Source of the DNA: Bordetella parapertussis
GTDB taxonomy: Bacteria; Pseudomonadota; Gammaproteobacteria; Burkholderiales; Burkholderiaceae_C
Length of the DNA: 64,000 bases
NCBI GenBank assembly: GCA_945878355.1
Contig: CAMCTC010000004.1
Span: 38,929 to 102,928, forward strand
Direction: 5' to 3'
In this document: piece after piece, positions 54,774-64,000 of the stretch
How the letters are laid out: every line of letters begins with the position of its first letter
How positions within the stretch are numbered: position 1 is the stretch's first letter
Program-made: the position numbers and the translations under genes
The notes under the pieces: generated by a model
The model's database searches: none
Seen by the model: the letters and a program-made list of their open reading frames with translations, nothing else
What the model was told of the DNA's origin: nothing

Positions 54774-56261
54774 TCAGCCTCGCGGCGCAGCGACGCGCCG
54801 CGGCCACAAACCGGCGCCCAGGATCACCACCGCCGCAACCGCAAAGCCTATCGACAGCGGGCTGTGTAGGAAGATCGCCGGGTCGCCGTCGGAGATCGAC
54901 AGCGCCTGGCGCACCGAGCGCTCGAAGATCGGCCCGAGCACATAGGCCAAGATCACGATGCCCAGGTCAAAGCCGTGGCGCCGCAGGAAGAAGCCCACAA
55001 AGCCGAAGACCACCGCCACCACCACATCGTCGGCATTGCCGCTGTTGGAATAGACGCCGACCAGGCACACAACCAGGATCATCGGCGTCAGGAATACGCG
55101 CGGGATGTCGAGGATGCGGACGAACAAGCCGATCAGCGGCAGGTTGAGCACCAGCAGCATGATGTTGCCGATGTACATGCTTGCGACCACGCCCCAGAAC
55201 ACCTCGGGCTGGCGCTCGAGGATGGTCGGACCGGGCGTGACGCCGTGGATCATGAAAGCACCCAGCAACAAGGCGGTGATCGCGTTGGCGGGGATGCCCA
55301 TGCACAGCAGCGGCACGAAAGCCCCAGCGGTGCCGGCATTGTTGGCGGCTTCGGGGCCCGCCAGTCCTTCGACCGCGCCCTTGCCGAATTCCTCGGGGTG
55401 GCGTGACAGCTTGCGCTCGACCGCATAGGACAGGAAGGACGCGATCACCGCACCGCCCCCGGGCAACAGGCCGACCAGAAAGCCCAGCACCGTGCCGCGG
55501 CCTATCGGCGCAATCGACCGCTTGGCCTCTTCGGCCGTGGGCAGGAATCCAGCCAGGCCTTTGGGTGGCGCAATGATCTTGAGTTCGTCCTCGCTGCGCA
55601 TCGCCATGAACAACACTTCCGACAGGCCGAACAAACCGATCGCCAGCGGCACCAGGTTCACGCCGTCGCCCAGCGTCATGATGCCGAAGGTCAGGCGAGG
55701 TGTCATGCTCATCGGGTCGGCACCCACCGTGCCCAGCAACAAGCCGAAAGCGGCCATCAGCAGCGCGCGCGGCAGCGACCCGCCCGACATGTAGGTGACC
55801 ATGGCAAGACCGGCCAGCATCATCATCGCGTACTCGGACGGCCCAAAGGCCAACACCAAGCGCGACAGCGGCGGCGACAAAAAAGTGATCGCGAGTGTGC
55901 CGGCAGTGCCGGCGATGAATGAGCCCACACCGGCGATGAACAGCGCCGAACCCGCCCTCCCCTTGCGCGCCATCTCGTAGCCGTCTAGACAGGTCACGAC
56001 CGAGGAAGCCTCGCCGGGGATGCGCATCAGCACCGAGGTGACCGTGCCACCGTAGGCAACACCGTAATAGATGCCCGAGAGCATGATGATCGCCGAGGTC
56101 ACTTCCATCTTGAACGTGATCGGCAGCAAGATCGCGATCGTCGTCAGCGGACCCAGCCCCGGCAGGATGCCGACCACCGTGCCCAGAAATGCGCCGATGA
56201 AGCAGTACATCAGGTTGGCCGGTGTCATCACGACCGCAAAACCGCCGAGCAGAGCTTCCAT
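54774..56261 (-). CDS. tctA: TctA-family large permease of tripartite tricarboxylate transporter
   Basis: 495 residues. The ATG at 56261 lies two bases after the tctB stop. About twelve hydrophobic segments with LPGLGPLTTIAILLPITF, GIYYGVAYGGTVTSVLMRIPGE and GLLPGGGAVIASFLSYAVE are TctA signatures. It forms the membrane channel with TctB and takes ligand from TctC using an ion gradient. Confidence 0.95.
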   Translation of the reverse strand: MEALLGGFAVVMTPANLMYCFIGAFLGTVVGILPGLGPLTTIAILLPITFKMEVTSAIIMLSGIYYGVAYGGTVTSVLMRIPGEASSVVTCLDGYEMARKGRAGSALFIAGVGSFIAGTAGTLAITFLSPPLSRLVLAFGPSEYAMMMLAGLAMVTYMSGGSLPRALLMAAFGLLLGTVGADPMSMTPRLTFGIMTLGDGVNLVPLAIGLFGLSEVLFMAMRSEDELKIIAPPKGLAGFLPTAEEAKRSIAPIGRGTVLGFLVGLLPGGGAVIASFLSYAVERKLSRHPEEFGKGAVEGLAGPEAANNAGTAGAFVPLLCMGIPANAITALLLGAFMIHGVTPGPTILERQPEVFWGVVASMYIGNIMLLVLNLPLIGLFVRILDIPRVFLTPMILVVCLVGVYSNSGNADDVVVAVVFGFVGFFLRRHGFDLGIVILAYVLGPIFERSVRQALSISDGDPAIFLHSPLSIGFAVAAVVILGAGLWPRRVAAPRG

Positions 56262-56263
56262 GG

Positions 56264-56794
56264 TCAGCGCACCAGAGAGAAAAACGCGTGCTCGATGAAG
56301 CTCGACGGCAGGTCGACCCTCAGCAACCAGCCAAAGCCGACCAGCCCGACCGCAGCGCAACCCAGGCCGTAAGCGATCGCCGCGAACCAGGATCGACCCT
56401 CAGCGAAACGCACGATCAGCACCGAGACCGCGATCGACGTCACGGTGAAGCCCATGAAGGCCGCCCCCGCCGCCAGCACCACCATGCTGAGCGCGTAGAT
56501 CGCGAAGCTGGAGCGCGTGCGCGCACGCGTCTCGGGATCGATGCGGTCGGTGTCGCCTTCCTCGGTGGCGGCAGCGCGACCGGGCCAGATCAGCACGACC
56601 AGCGCCAGCAGCGCGAAGACCAGCCCGACCATCACCGGAAACAGGCCTGGACCTGGGCCCTCGATGCTCCAACGCTCCAAATTCAGCGCTTGCCAAAGGC
56701 CCAGCCCCGCGAGCAACAGCAAACCCGCTGCGGCGATGCGTGAACCGGTCAAGAGCTGGGGGAGCGGCGCGGCCGCATCGTCTGCACCCGACAT
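56264..56794 (-). CDS. tctB: TctB-family small permease subunit
   Basis: 176 residues with about four membrane helices (IAAAGLLLLAGLGLWQAL, GLFPVMVGLVFALLALVVLI and two near the C-terminus). The start overlaps the tctC stop by one base and its stop is two bases before tctA. Length and topology match TctB. Confidence 0.92.
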   Translation of the reverse strand: MSGADDAAAPLPQLLTGSRIAAAGLLLLAGLGLWQALNLERWSIEGPGPGLFPVMVGLVFALLALVVLIWPGRAAATEEGDTDRIDPETRARTRSSFAIYALSMVVLAAGAAFMGFTVTSIAVSVLIVRFAEGRSWFAAIAYGLGCAAVGLVGFGWLLRVDLPSSFIEHAFFSLVR

Positions 56795-57759
56795 CAGCGC
56801 TTCTTGACCATGCCGGTCTCGGCCAGGATCGGCGACAGCTCACCCTCGATCTTTTTCAGGTAAGCCTTGTAATCAGCACCGTTGCGGTGGACGGCCACGA
56901 TGCCCAGCGCGGAGATCTGGTCTTGGACGCTCTTGTCAGCCATCACGTCAGCCAGCGCGGCTTCCATGCGCTGCTTGATCGCCGGCTCAACGCCCACCGG
57001 ATAGGCATAGCCGAACGGGCCTCTGGTGACCGCATCGAAACCCAGTTCGCGCAAGGTCTTGACCTCCGGGTAGTCGGGCCAGCGCTCGGGGCCGGCCGCC
57101 GCGAGAAAGCGCAGCTTGCCACCTTCGATCTGCGGCCGCATCTCGGCCACCGTCTGGATGCAGGCATCGACATGGCCACCGACCGCTTGCGCAACCGACT
57201 CGACCCCGCCGGTGAACACCACCCAGCGAAAGCGTCCGCCGGTGATCTTGGCGAGCTGGTACATCGCGACCACATTGGTGACGTTGTTCGAGCCATAGGT
57301 CACCAGCCGCGTCTTGCTGGTGGCGATCAGGTCGTCGATGGTCTTGATCGGCGAGTTCATGCCCACGCCGATGCCGTAGCGCAGCTCAGCGACCTGGCCA
57401 AGCACATCAAAGGCTTCCCAGGGTTTGTACTTGACGTCCATCAGGCTGGGCACGGTGATGTGGCTTGAAATCGCCACCAGGCCCAGCGTGTAGCCATCGG
57501 GTGCGGCAGCCGCCAGCGTCGTGGGCCCGAGTGCGCCGGCACCACCGACCACGTTCTTGACGATCACCGTCGCCCCGAGCCGCTTTTCGAGCGCGACCGC
57601 GATCAGCCTGGCGGTCAGGTCGGTGGAAGCGCCCGGCGCATTGGGGTTGATCAGCGTGATCTCGCGGCTCGGCCATTTGGCCGATTGCGCCAGGGCTGGC
57701 GTGCCAGCCACGGCTGCTGCAGCCGCGCCGCCCGCCTTCAGTAGGGTTCTGCGATCCAT
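56794..57759 (-). CDS. tctC: TctC/Bug receptor of the TctABC transporter (Tat signal)
   Basis: 321 residues. The ATG at 57759 has GGAGAGA upstream. MDRRTLLKAGGAAAAAVAG is a clear twin-arginine signal ending in ALAQS. Bug motifs are somewhat divergent (WPSREITLINPNAPGASTDL, KNVVGGAGALGP, LPDGYTL-like PDGYTLGLVAI). It is the only receptor in the window with its own tctBA. Confidence 0.93.
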   Translation of the reverse strand: MDRRTLLKAGGAAAAAVAGTPALAQSAKWPSREITLINPNAPGASTDLTARLIAVALEKRLGATVIVKNVVGGAGALGPTTLAAAAPDGYTLGLVAISSHITVPSLMDVKYKPWEAFDVLGQVAELRYGIGVGMNSPIKTIDDLIATSKTRLVTYGSNNVTNVVAMYQLAKITGGRFRWVVFTGGVESVAQAVGGHVDACIQTVAEMRPQIEGGKLRFLAAAGPERWPDYPEVKTLRELGFDAVTRGPFGYAYPVGVEPAIKQRMEAALADVMADKSVQDQISALGIVAVHRNGADYKAYLKKIEGELSPILAETGMVKKR

Positions 57760-57927
57760 CTTGATATCTCTCCGCTTTGTGACTTGTCGAACCATGGCTT
57801 CAATGGAAAAGCCCTCTACCAAGTCTAATGGAGGATGTCAGGCCAGGGCCAGCCGGATGAACCCTGATCGAATGGGCGGATCTGTCGCGACGAAGCCGCC
57901 TGGTCATGGATCGGAGGCTCAGATCAT

Positions 57928-57943
57928 TTCCGTTATTATGGAA
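57928..57943 (+). promoter_or_regulatory. Candidate ars operator/promoter
   Basis: TTCC-GTTATTAT-GGAA is an inverted repeat in an AT-rich patch 62 bases before the acr3 start. TATTAT (57934-57939) inside it matches a -10 at five of six bases. ArsR dimers bind such AT-rich imperfect palindromes over the promoter. No consensus -35 is seen. Confidence 0.45.
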
Positions 57944-58005
57944 TCATGGATGGGTCTGGAGCTTTGTAAAACCTGCGCTCACCTGTCGGAACCTTGAGCC
58001 AAACG

Positions 58006-59079
58006 ATGAGCGCGATCACCCGCAAACTGTCATTCCTCGATCGCTACCTGACCGTCTGGATCTTCGCCGCGATGGCGCTGGGCATTGGCCTGGGCTATCT
58101 TGTGCCGGGCACCGAGGCTTTGATCAACAGCTTCCAGGTCGGCAGCACCAACCTGCCGATCGCGATCGGGCTGATGCTGATGATGTACCCGCCTTTCGCC
58201 AAGGTGCGCTACGAGGAGTTGCCCGACGTCTTGCGCGACAAGAAGGTGCTGGGGCTGTCGCTGGTGCAGAACTGGATCGTCGGGCCGACGCTGATGTTCG
58301 TGCTGGCGGTCGTCTTCCTGCCCGACAAGCCAGAGTACATGGTCGGGCTGATCATGATCGGTCTGGCCCGCTGCATCGCGATGGTGATCGTCTGGAACGA
58401 ACTTGCCAAAGGTTCGACCGAATACGCTGCGGGCCTGGTGGCGTTCAATTCAATCTTCCAGGTGCTGTTCTTCAGCGTCTACGCCTGGTTGTTCATCACG
58501 GTGCTGCCACCGCTGTTCGGCCTGTCTGGCGCGGTGGTCGACATCTCGGTCGCGGAGATCGCTCGCAGCGTGTTCATCTACCTCGGCATCCCCTGCATCG
58601 CCGGCGTGCTGACCCGTTGGGTCATGCTCAGCTTCGTCAGCAAGGATTGGTACCACACGCACTTCGTGCCGAAGATCGCGCCGATCACGCTGATCGCCTT
58701 GCTGTCGACCATCGTCGTGATGTTCAGCCTGAAGGGTCAGCTGATCGTCAGCATCCCGTTCGACGTGGTGCGGATCGCCATCCCACTGCTGCTGTACTTT
58801 CTGCTGATGTTCATGTTCTCGTTCTTCGTCAGCAAGTGGCTCGGCGCGAACTACGAGAAGAGCGTCACGCTGTCGTTCACTGCGGCGAGCAACAACTTCG
58901 AGCTCGCGATCGCGGTGGCGATCGCGGTCTACGGCATCAACTCTGGCGTGGCGTTCGCAGCGGTGATCGGACCCTTGGTCGAGGTGCCGGTGATGATCTT
59001 GCTGGTCAACATCGCACTGGGTTTCCAGAAACGATATTTTGGTGGTGCGGCTACCGACGCCGCGGCGAAAGCAGGCTGA
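58006..59079 (+). CDS. acr3: ACR3-family arsenite efflux permease
   Basis: 357 residues from the ATG at 58006; a TTG at 57994 would add four. About ten membrane segments. The conserved Cys is in [18 protein letters not shown] and the conserved Glu in [16 protein letters not shown], both essential in ACR3. It pumps As(III) out through the inner membrane. It is the first gene of the ars operon, unlike the more usual arsR-first order. Confidence 0.94.
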   Translation: MSAITRKLSFLDRYLTVWIFAAMALGIGLGYLVPGTEALINSFQVGSTNLPIAIGLMLMMYPPFAKVRYEELPDVLRDKKVLGLSLVQNWIVGPTLMFVLAVVFLPDKPEYMVGLIMIGLARCIAMVIVWNELAKGSTEYAAGLVAFNSIFQVLFFSVYAWLFITVLPPLFGLSGAVVDISVAEIARSVFIYLGIPCIAGVLTRWVMLSFVSKDWYHTHFVPKIAPITLIALLSTIVVMFSLKGQLIVSIPFDVVRIAIPLLLYFLLMFMFSFFVSKWLGANYEKSVTLSFTAASNNFELAIAVAIAVYGINSGVAFAAVIGPLVEVPVMILLVNIALGFQKRYFGGAATDAAAKAG

Positions 59080-59080
59080 G

Positions 59081-59419
59081 ATGGACGAAAAATCCGCTGT
59101 CGCTGCGCTGGCTGCGATCGCCCAAGGCATGCGGCTGCGCATCTTCCGCGCGCTGGTGGGCGCTGGCCCGCAAGGTCTGACGCCGGGCACGCTGTCGGCG
59201 ATGCTGGACGTGCCGGCCTCTACCTTGTCTTTCCATCTCAAGGAATTGATGCACGCCAATCTGGTGACCCAGCAGCGCGACGGTCGCAGCCTGATCTACC
59301 GACCGGCGTTGGCGCAAATGGATGCACTGCTGCAATACCTCAGCGCCCATTGCTGCGGTGGCGTCGCCTGCACCGTGACCCAGCGCCGCAGGGTAACTGC
59401 CGAATTACATTCAAAATGA
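59081..59419 (+). CDS. arsR: ArsR-family arsenic-responsive repressor
   Basis: 112 residues. The ATG at 59081 is one base after the acr3 stop. The winged-helix part has TPGTLSAMLDVPASTLSFHLKELMHANLV. It lacks the ELCVCDL metal site of E. coli ArsR and instead has C-terminal HCCGGVAC (C91, C92, C97), close to the C95/C96/C102 site of Acidithiobacillus ArsR. As(III) binding should release it from the acr3 promoter. Confidence 0.92.
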   Translation: MDEKSAVAALAAIAQGMRLRIFRALVGAGPQGLTPGTLSAMLDVPASTLSFHLKELMHANLVTQQRDGRSLIYRPALAQMDALLQYLSAHCCGGVACTVTQRRRVTAELHSK

Positions 59420-59811
59420 GCGACATCACGCTCCACCACAACCCGGCTTGCGGCACCTCGCGCAACGTCCTGGCGCTGACACGCAACACCGGGGCGAAGC
59501 CTCAGGTCATCGAATACCTGAGGCATCCGCCGGGTAGAGAAACCCTGTTCGCGCTGATCGCTGCGATGGGCATCCCGGCGCGAGACCTGCTGCGCCGCAA
59601 TAGCACGCCTTACGACGAGCTGGGGCTGGACAACCCGGCGCTGAGCGACGAGCAACTGGTCGCTCAGATGCTGATCCACCCGGTGCTGATCAACCGACCC
59701 ATCGTCGTCACGCCGCTGGGCACTCGGTTGTGCCGCCCGTCTGAAATCGTGCTCGACATCCTGCCGCAGGCGCAAGAAGCGGTGATCGACGCCCAAGGCC
59801 GGCGCGTTTGA
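59416..59811 (+). CDS. arsC: Arsenate reductase, glutaredoxin type
   Basis: 131 residues. The ATG overlaps the arsR stop (ATGA). The active Cys is in [11 protein letters not shown], with the supporting Arg residues in [15 protein letters not shown] and RLCRPSE. It reduces As(V) to As(III) with glutathione/glutaredoxin, supplying ACR3 with its substrate. Confidence 0.93.
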   Translation: MSDITLHHNPACGTSRNVLALTRNTGAKPQVIEYLRHPPGRETLFALIAAMGIPARDLLRRNSTPYDELGLDNPALSDEQLVAQMLIHPVLINRPIVVTPLGTRLCRPSEIVLDILPQAQEAVIDAQGRRV

Positions 59812-59825
59812 CGCGCTCACGTTCG

Positions 59826-60539
59826 ATGCTGAGCGATCTGCCCCATGTCGACGCGGCGATGTTTGCCGCGCCATCGCCCAGTCGCTTGCTGGCGCGGCCC
59901 GCCAGTTCGCACCCGCCGCGTTTCGCGCTGCTCTATGGCTCGCTGCGCGAGCGCTCGTACAGCCGATTGCTGACCGAAGAAGCGGCGCGGCTGCTGCGGG
60001 CAATGGGCGGTGAGACCCGGATCTTCGACCCTGCCGGTCTGCCGCTGCCCGACGCTGTGCCCGAATCACACCCCAAGGTGGTCGAGTTGCGCGATCTGGC
60101 GCAATGGGCCGAAGGCATGGTGTGGTGCTCGCCCGAGCGGCACGGCGCGATGACCGGCATCATGAAAGCGCAGATCGACTGGATCCCGCTGGCATTGGGC
60201 GCGGTTCGCCCGACACAGGGCAAGACGCTGGCGCTGATGCAGGTCTGCGGTGGATCGCAGTCGTTCAACGCCATCAACCAACTGCGCGTGCTCGGTCGCT
60301 GGATGCGCATGATCACGATCCCCAACCAGTCGTCGGTGGCCAAGGCCTTCCTCGAGTTCGACGACACCGGCAGGATGAAGCCCTCGAGCTACCTAGACCG
60401 GGTGGTCGACGTGATGGAGGAGTTGGTGAAGTTCACGCTGCTGACCCGCGATGTTTCAGGCTATCTGGTCGACCGCTACAGCGAGCGCAAGGAAAGCGCA
60501 GACAGCTTGTCGCAACGGGTCAACCAGCGCAGCCTGTGA
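59826..60539 (+). CDS. arsH: ArsH organoarsenical NADPH:FMN oxidoreductase
   Basis: 237 residues from the ATG at 59826, where the usual ArsH opening [11 protein letters not shown] begins; a TTG at 59808 overlapping arsC is the alternative. The flavodoxin-like FMN site is [15 protein letters not shown] and [22 protein letters not shown] is a family hallmark. ArsH oxidises trivalent methyl- or aromatic arsenicals. It ends the operon, convergent with gmd. Confidence 0.93.
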   Translation: MLSDLPHVDAAMFAAPSPSRLLARPASSHPPRFALLYGSLRERSYSRLLTEEAARLLRAMGGETRIFDPAGLPLPDAVPESHPKVVELRDLAQWAEGMVWCSPERHGAMTGIMKAQIDWIPLALGAVRPTQGKTLALMQVCGGSQSFNAINQLRVLGRWMRMITIPNQSSVAKAFLEFDDTGRMKPSSYLDRVVDVMEELVKFTLLTRDVSGYLVDRYSERKESADSLSQRVNQRSL

Positions 60540-60610
60540 TCGCTTGATGCGCTGGCCCAGGGCCGACGCTGCGCGACGCAGCCTGTCGGCGCAGGCGCTG
60601 CGCTCTAGCC

Positions 60611-61744
60611 CTACTCGTGGTGGTCGTAGGCCTGAAAGCCCGCCAGTTTGACCAGGCTGTCACGCTTGGCCGCCGAGTAGTCGCTCAGCACCATCTCCTT
60701 GACCAGTTCGTGCAGTGTCGTGGTGGGCTCCCAGCCCAGCTTGGCCTTGGCCTTGCTCGGGTCGCCCAACAGCGTCTCGACCTCGGTGGGACGGTAATAG
60801 CGCGGGTCGACCTTGACGATCACCTCGCCCGGCTTGCACTTGGCGCGCAGTTCGCCGTTGACGCGTTCGACCTTGGCCACCACGCCGACCTCTTGCTCGC
60901 CCTGGCCCTCAAAACAAACCGTGATGCCGAGTTCGAGCGCCGCGAACTCGACGAACTGCCGAACGCTGTACTGCACGCCGGTGGCGATCACGAAGTCCTC
61001 GGCCACGTCTTGCTGCAGCATCAACCACTGCATCTGCACATAGTCGCGGGCATGGCCCCAATCGCGCAGCGCGCTCATGTTGCCCAGGTGCAAGCAGTCC
61101 TGCAGGCCCAGCGCGATGCGCGCCATCGCCCGGGTGATCTTGCGCGTGACGAAGGTCTCGCCTCGAACAGGGCTCTCGTGGTTGAACAAGATGCCGTTGC
61201 AGGCGTACAGGCCGTAGGCCTCGCGGTAGTTGACCGTGATCCAGTAGGCGTACATCTTGGCCACCGCGTAAGGGCTGCGCGGGTAGAAAGGCGTGGTCTC
61301 CTTCTGCGGTGTCTCCTGCACCAAGCCGTACAGCTCGCTGGTGGAGGCCTGGTAGAAGCGGGTCTTCTTCTCCAGCCCCAGGATGCGTATGGCTTCGAGC
61401 AGGCGCAGCGTGCCGATGCCGTCGGCGTTGGCGGTGTACTCGGGCGTCTCGAAGCTCACCGCCACATGGCTCATCGCGGCCAGGTTGTAGATCTCGTCGG
61501 GCTGCACCTGCTGGACGATGCGGATCAGGTTGGTGCTGTCGGTCAGGTCACCGTAATGCAGCTTGAAGCGCTGATGCTCGACATGCGGGTCCTGGTAGAG
61601 ATGATCGACCCGGTCGGTGTTGAACAGGCTGGCGCGGCGCTTGATGCCGTGCACCACATAGCCTTTGCTCAGCAGCAGTTCGGCGAGGTAGGCGCCGTCT
61701 TGTCCGGTGACACCGGTGATCAGGGCGACTTTGGGTTGGGTCAT
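60611..61744 (-). CDS. gmd: GDP-mannose 4,6-dehydratase
   Basis: 377 residues (E. coli Gmd 373). The ATG at 61744 begins [59 protein letters not shown] (YxxxK) and [16 protein letters not shown] are Gmd signatures. It makes GDP-4-keto-6-deoxymannose. It lies 40 bases after fcl on the same strand, together giving GDP-L-fucose for surface polysaccharide. Confidence 0.96.
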   Translation of the reverse strand: MTQPKVALITGVTGQDGAYLAELLLSKGYVVHGIKRRASLFNTDRVDHLYQDPHVEHQRFKLHYGDLTDSTNLIRIVQQVQPDEIYNLAAMSHVAVSFETPEYTANADGIGTLRLLEAIRILGLEKKTRFYQASTSELYGLVQETPQKETTPFYPRSPYAVAKMYAYWITVNYREAYGLYACNGILFNHESPVRGETFVTRKITRAMARIALGLQDCLHLGNMSALRDWGHARDYVQMQWLMLQQDVAEDFVIATGVQYSVRQFVEFAALELGITVCFEGQGEQEVGVVAKVERVNGELRAKCKPGEVIVKVDPRYYRPTEVETLLGDPSKAKAKLGWEPTTTLHELVKEMVLSDYSAAKRDSLVKLAGFQAYDHHE

Positions 61745-61784
61745 GGTGTGAGGGTCATGGTTGTAGAAACCAGGCGATATCGGC

Positions 61785-62711
61785 TCAAGGTCGGCCCAGG
61801 AAGTCTGCATAAGCGCGGGCAATGCCTTCGCGCAGCGGTACACCAGCGCGCCATCCAGCGGCAGTCAGGCGACTGACGTCGAGCAGCTTGCGCGGCGTGC
61901 CATCGGGCTTGCTGGCATCGTAGACGATACGGCCCTCGTAACCCACGACCTGCATCACGGTCTCGGCAAGCTCGCGGATCGTCACATCGTCGCCGGTGCC
62001 GATGTTGAGCAAAGGACCGTCATAGGCTTGCGCCATCAGGTGCACGCAGGCGTCAGCCAGGTCGTCGACATACAGGAACTCACGCCGCGGCGCGCCGCTG
62101 CCCCAGACCACGCACTGCGCATCGCCGCGTTGCTTGGCCTCATGCGCCTTGCGGATCAAGGCCGGCAGCACATGGCTGTTGGCAAGGTCGTAGTTGTCGT
62201 TGGGGCCGTACAGATTGGTCGGCATCACGCTGATGTACTGACGACCGTATTGCCGGTTGTAGGACTCGGCCAGCTTGAGGCCAGCGATCTTGGCGATCGC
62301 ATAGGGCTCGTTGGTGGGCTCGAGCGGGCCGGTCAGCAGGTACTCTTCCTTGATCGGTTGCGGACAGTCACGCGGGTAAATGCAGCTCGAGCCCAGGAAC
62401 ATCAACCGCTGCACGCCAGCCAGGTGTGCGCCGTGGATCAGGCCGGTCTCGATCAACAGGTTCTGGTGCAGGAAATCTGCCCTGAACTCGTTGTTGGCCT
62501 GGATGCCGCCGACCTTGGCCGCGGCGATGAAGACATAGTCGGGCTTCTCAAGGGCCAGAAAGCCTTGCACGGCGCGCTGGTCCAGCAGGTCGAGCTCGGC
62601 ATGGCTGCGCGTGATCACCTGGGTGTAAGCACCTGCCTGCAAGCGGCGCAAGATCGCGCTGCCGACCATGCCCCGGTGGCCTGAGACGAAGATCTTGGCG
62701 TTGAGGTTCAT
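61785..62711 (-). CDS. fcl: GDP-L-fucose synthase
   Basis: 308 residues (family 310-320). [15 protein letters not shown] is the NADP-binding turn. [45 protein letters not shown] (YxxxK) and [18 protein letters not shown] are all diagnostic. It epimerises and reduces the Gmd product. The ribosome site is weak. It is upstream of gmd in the pair. Confidence 0.95.
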   Translation of the reverse strand: MNLNAKIFVSGHRGMVGSAILRRLQAGAYTQVITRSHAELDLLDQRAVQGFLALEKPDYVFIAAAKVGGIQANNEFRADFLHQNLLIETGLIHGAHLAGVQRLMFLGSSCIYPRDCPQPIKEEYLLTGPLEPTNEPYAIAKIAGLKLAESYNRQYGRQYISVMPTNLYGPNDNYDLANSHVLPALIRKAHEAKQRGDAQCVVWGSGAPRREFLYVDDLADACVHLMAQAYDGPLLNIGTGDDVTIRELAETVMQVVGYEGRIVYDASKPDGTPRKLLDVSRLTAAGWRAGVPLREGIARAYADFLGRP

Positions 62712-63077
62712 GTCGGATCGCTTCAGGGTCTTGGGGTCTCAACGGCGCCAGTCGCAGCTTGCCAAGTGCCCAAGCGCGCACTCGGGCGACGGCCCGAAGT
62801 TTAACTGGCGACCTCCGCCAACCAAGAGCAGCGCCAAGGACCGGTGCGCCATAGTTGACGGTCGCGCGCTGGCTTGGTCGGGTAGCGCGGTCGAGTCCGC
62901 TTCACGACAGCGAGGTCGTGGAGCGCGGCGTAGACTGACCCGTCGCTGGACTGGCGGGCGACGGTCCTGGAGTCAAGCCTATTTGACTCTGGGTGGCGTC
63001 CGCCACCGCCTCTTGGCTTCCATCGAGCCTTCAGAACATTTCCAGGCCATTCAACAACCCTGGGGAGAGAACCCACC
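62712..63077. other. Divergent intergenic region, 366 bases
   Basis: The region lies between fcl (minus) and the phosphotransferase gene (plus). I see no supported gene or clear operator; both promoters should lie here. Confidence 0.4.
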
Positions 63078-64000
63078 ATGCGTGAAGAGACCGTCGCACC
63101 CGACCCCAGCCAGCCCTCGATAGGCGCTGTGCGGGACAACCAACGCCTGGACGAAGCGGCGCTGAACACCTGGTTCCGTGCCAACGTCGAGGATCCGGTC
63201 GAACCCCTGGTGCTGAGCCAGTTCAACCGAGGCGCCTCTAACCCGACCTATCTGATCAGCGCCGGCCAGACCCGCTGGGTGCTGCGCAAGAAGCCCCCGG
63301 GTCAACTGCTGGCCAGCGCCCACCAGGTAGACCGCGAGTACAAGGTGATGTCGGCACTGGGCACGATCGGTTTTCCGGTACCGCGGATGCGGGCCTTCTG
63401 CGCGGACGAGTCGGTCATCGGGACGACCTTCTACGTGATGGACTTTCTGGAAGGCCGAATCTTCCGCAATGCCAGGCTCCCGGGCATTGCGCCGGCTGAA
63501 CGGGCGGCGATCTACGACAACCTCAACGCCACGCTGGCGCGCCTGCACCAAGTTGATTTCGCAGCCATCGGACTGGCTGACTATGGTCGACCCGGGAACT
63601 ATTTTCAGCGCCAGATCGACCGCTGGACCAAGCAGTACCGCGGCGCCGAGACCGAAGCCATCCCGGAGATGGAGCGCTTGATCGCCGAACTGCCCGCGCT
63701 GATCCCCGCCAGCGACGAGGTCAGCATCGCCCATGGCGACTTTCGGCTCGAGAACGTGATGTTCCACCCCACCGAACCACGCATCATCGCCGTGCTCGAC
63801 TGGGAGCTGTCAACGCTAGGCCACCCTTTGGCCGACATCGCCTATGGCTGCATCCTGTACCACTCGAATTCAGAGAGCTGGGGCACGCTAGGCGGCGTGG
63901 ACTTGAAGGCCTCGGGCATCCCCGACGAAGCAGCCTATGTGGCAGCGTATTGCCGCCGCACCGGCCGCGAAGCGATCCCTGGCTTCAATGTCTACCTGGC
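63078..64000 (+). CDS. APH-fold phosphotransferase family protein, 3' end cut by window
   Basis: The ATG at 63078 is preceded by GGAGAG and the frame is open to the window end (307 residues seen, about 340-360 expected). NRGASNPTYLISAG and WVLRKKPPGQLLASAH give the N-lobe, with the ATP Lys in LRKKP. The catalytic loop is SIAHGDFRLENVMFH and the metal-binding Asp is in VLDWELSTLGHP. This resembles the kinase domain fused to, or paired with, acyl-CoA dehydrogenases (ACAD10/11 type) that phosphorylate 4-hydroxyacyl-CoAs. An acyl-CoA dehydrogenase downstream of the window would support that. Confidence 0.88.
   Translation, partial: MREETVAPDPSQPSIGAVRDNQRLDEAALNTWFRANVEDPVEPLVLSQFNRGASNPTYLISAGQTRWVLRKKPPGQLLASAHQVDREYKVMSALGTIGFPVPRMRAFCADESVIGTTFYVMDFLEGRIFRNARLPGIAPAERAAIYDNLNATLARLHQVDFAAIGLADYGRPGNYFQRQIDRWTKQYRGAETEAIPEMERLIAELPALIPASDEVSIAHGDFRLENVMFHPTEPRIIAVLDWELSTLGHPLADIAYGCILYHSNSESWGTLGGVDLKASGIPDEAAYVAAYCRRTGREAIPGFNVYL

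Noticed and set aside
1..64000. CRISPR arrays, tRNA or rRNA genes
   Set aside because: No regularly spaced repeats, no tRNA-like cloverleaf with a matching T-loop outside coding genes, and no rRNA segments seen by eye.

Overview
The window looks like a stretch of chromosome from a high-GC betaproteobacterium, most likely Burkholderiales and Comamonadaceae-like. This rests on six Bug/TctC-type periplasmic receptors, a complete TctABC transporter, a CO-dehydrogenase-type CoxMSL operon, and many short catabolic operons for acyl-CoA, aromatic or keto-acid substrates. The genus is an inference. I saw no rRNA, tRNA or CRISPR array.

Layout. 0-4.2 kb: a glutathione S-transferase cut by the window edge, a Baeyer-Villiger monooxygenase, and a divergent acyl-CoA-dehydrogenase-fold monooxygenase. 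4.2-12.6 kb: Bug receptors, an HpcH/HpaI aldolase, two short-chain dehydrogenases, a crotonase, a TauD/TfdA dioxygenase and a MetE-like protein. 12.6-16 kb: an Ssu/Tau-type ABC importer with two different permeases. 16.4-23 kb: a DUF1330 protein, coxMSL, a D-2-hydroxyacid dehydrogenase and a quinone oxidoreductase. 24.0-26.5 kb: an insertion sequence whose transposase carries a DruA-like (DUF4338) N-terminal domain fused to a Tn5/IS4-type DDE transposase. It separates a hydrolase from a MATE transporter that has lost its N-terminus. 27.7-37 kb: SnoaL-like and CMD proteins, two more Bug receptors, a YebC-family protein, an alkylsulfatase-like protein with an altered metal motif, a crotonase and oligoendopeptidase F. 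37.6-46.6 kb: three toxin-antitoxin pairs (VapBC, DinJ/YafQ, Phd/RelE-like) around an arylsulfatase - dioxygenase - acyl-CoA ligase - DUF1254 gene run. 46.7-57.8 kb: a tartrate/malate dehydrogenase, an LLM flavoprotein, and two converging operons that together hold three ThDP (thiamine diphosphate) enzyme systems, two receptors and TctAB. 57.9-60.5 kb: an arsenic operon acr3-arsR-arsC-arsH. 60.6-62.7 kb: gmd and fcl for GDP-L-fucose. 63.1 kb to the end: an aminoglycoside-phosphotransferase-fold protein, cut by the edge.

How the genes work together. Most operons follow one plan: an uptake receptor or ABC importer next to oxygenases, CoA ligase, crotonase or ThDP decarboxylases. That suits an organism that scavenges carboxylates and possibly organosulfur compounds (two sulfatase-type proteins, two TauD-family dioxygenases, an Ssu-type importer, a sulfopyruvate-decarboxylase-like pair). 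ArsR, the YebC-family protein and the antitoxins are the only regulators I recognise. The most unusual items are the DruA-transposase fusion with a frameshift in an A8 run, the two sulfatase-family proteins with altered catalytic motifs, the ThDP enzyme cluster, and an 81-bp double-hairpin element that occurs twice and overlaps stop codons.
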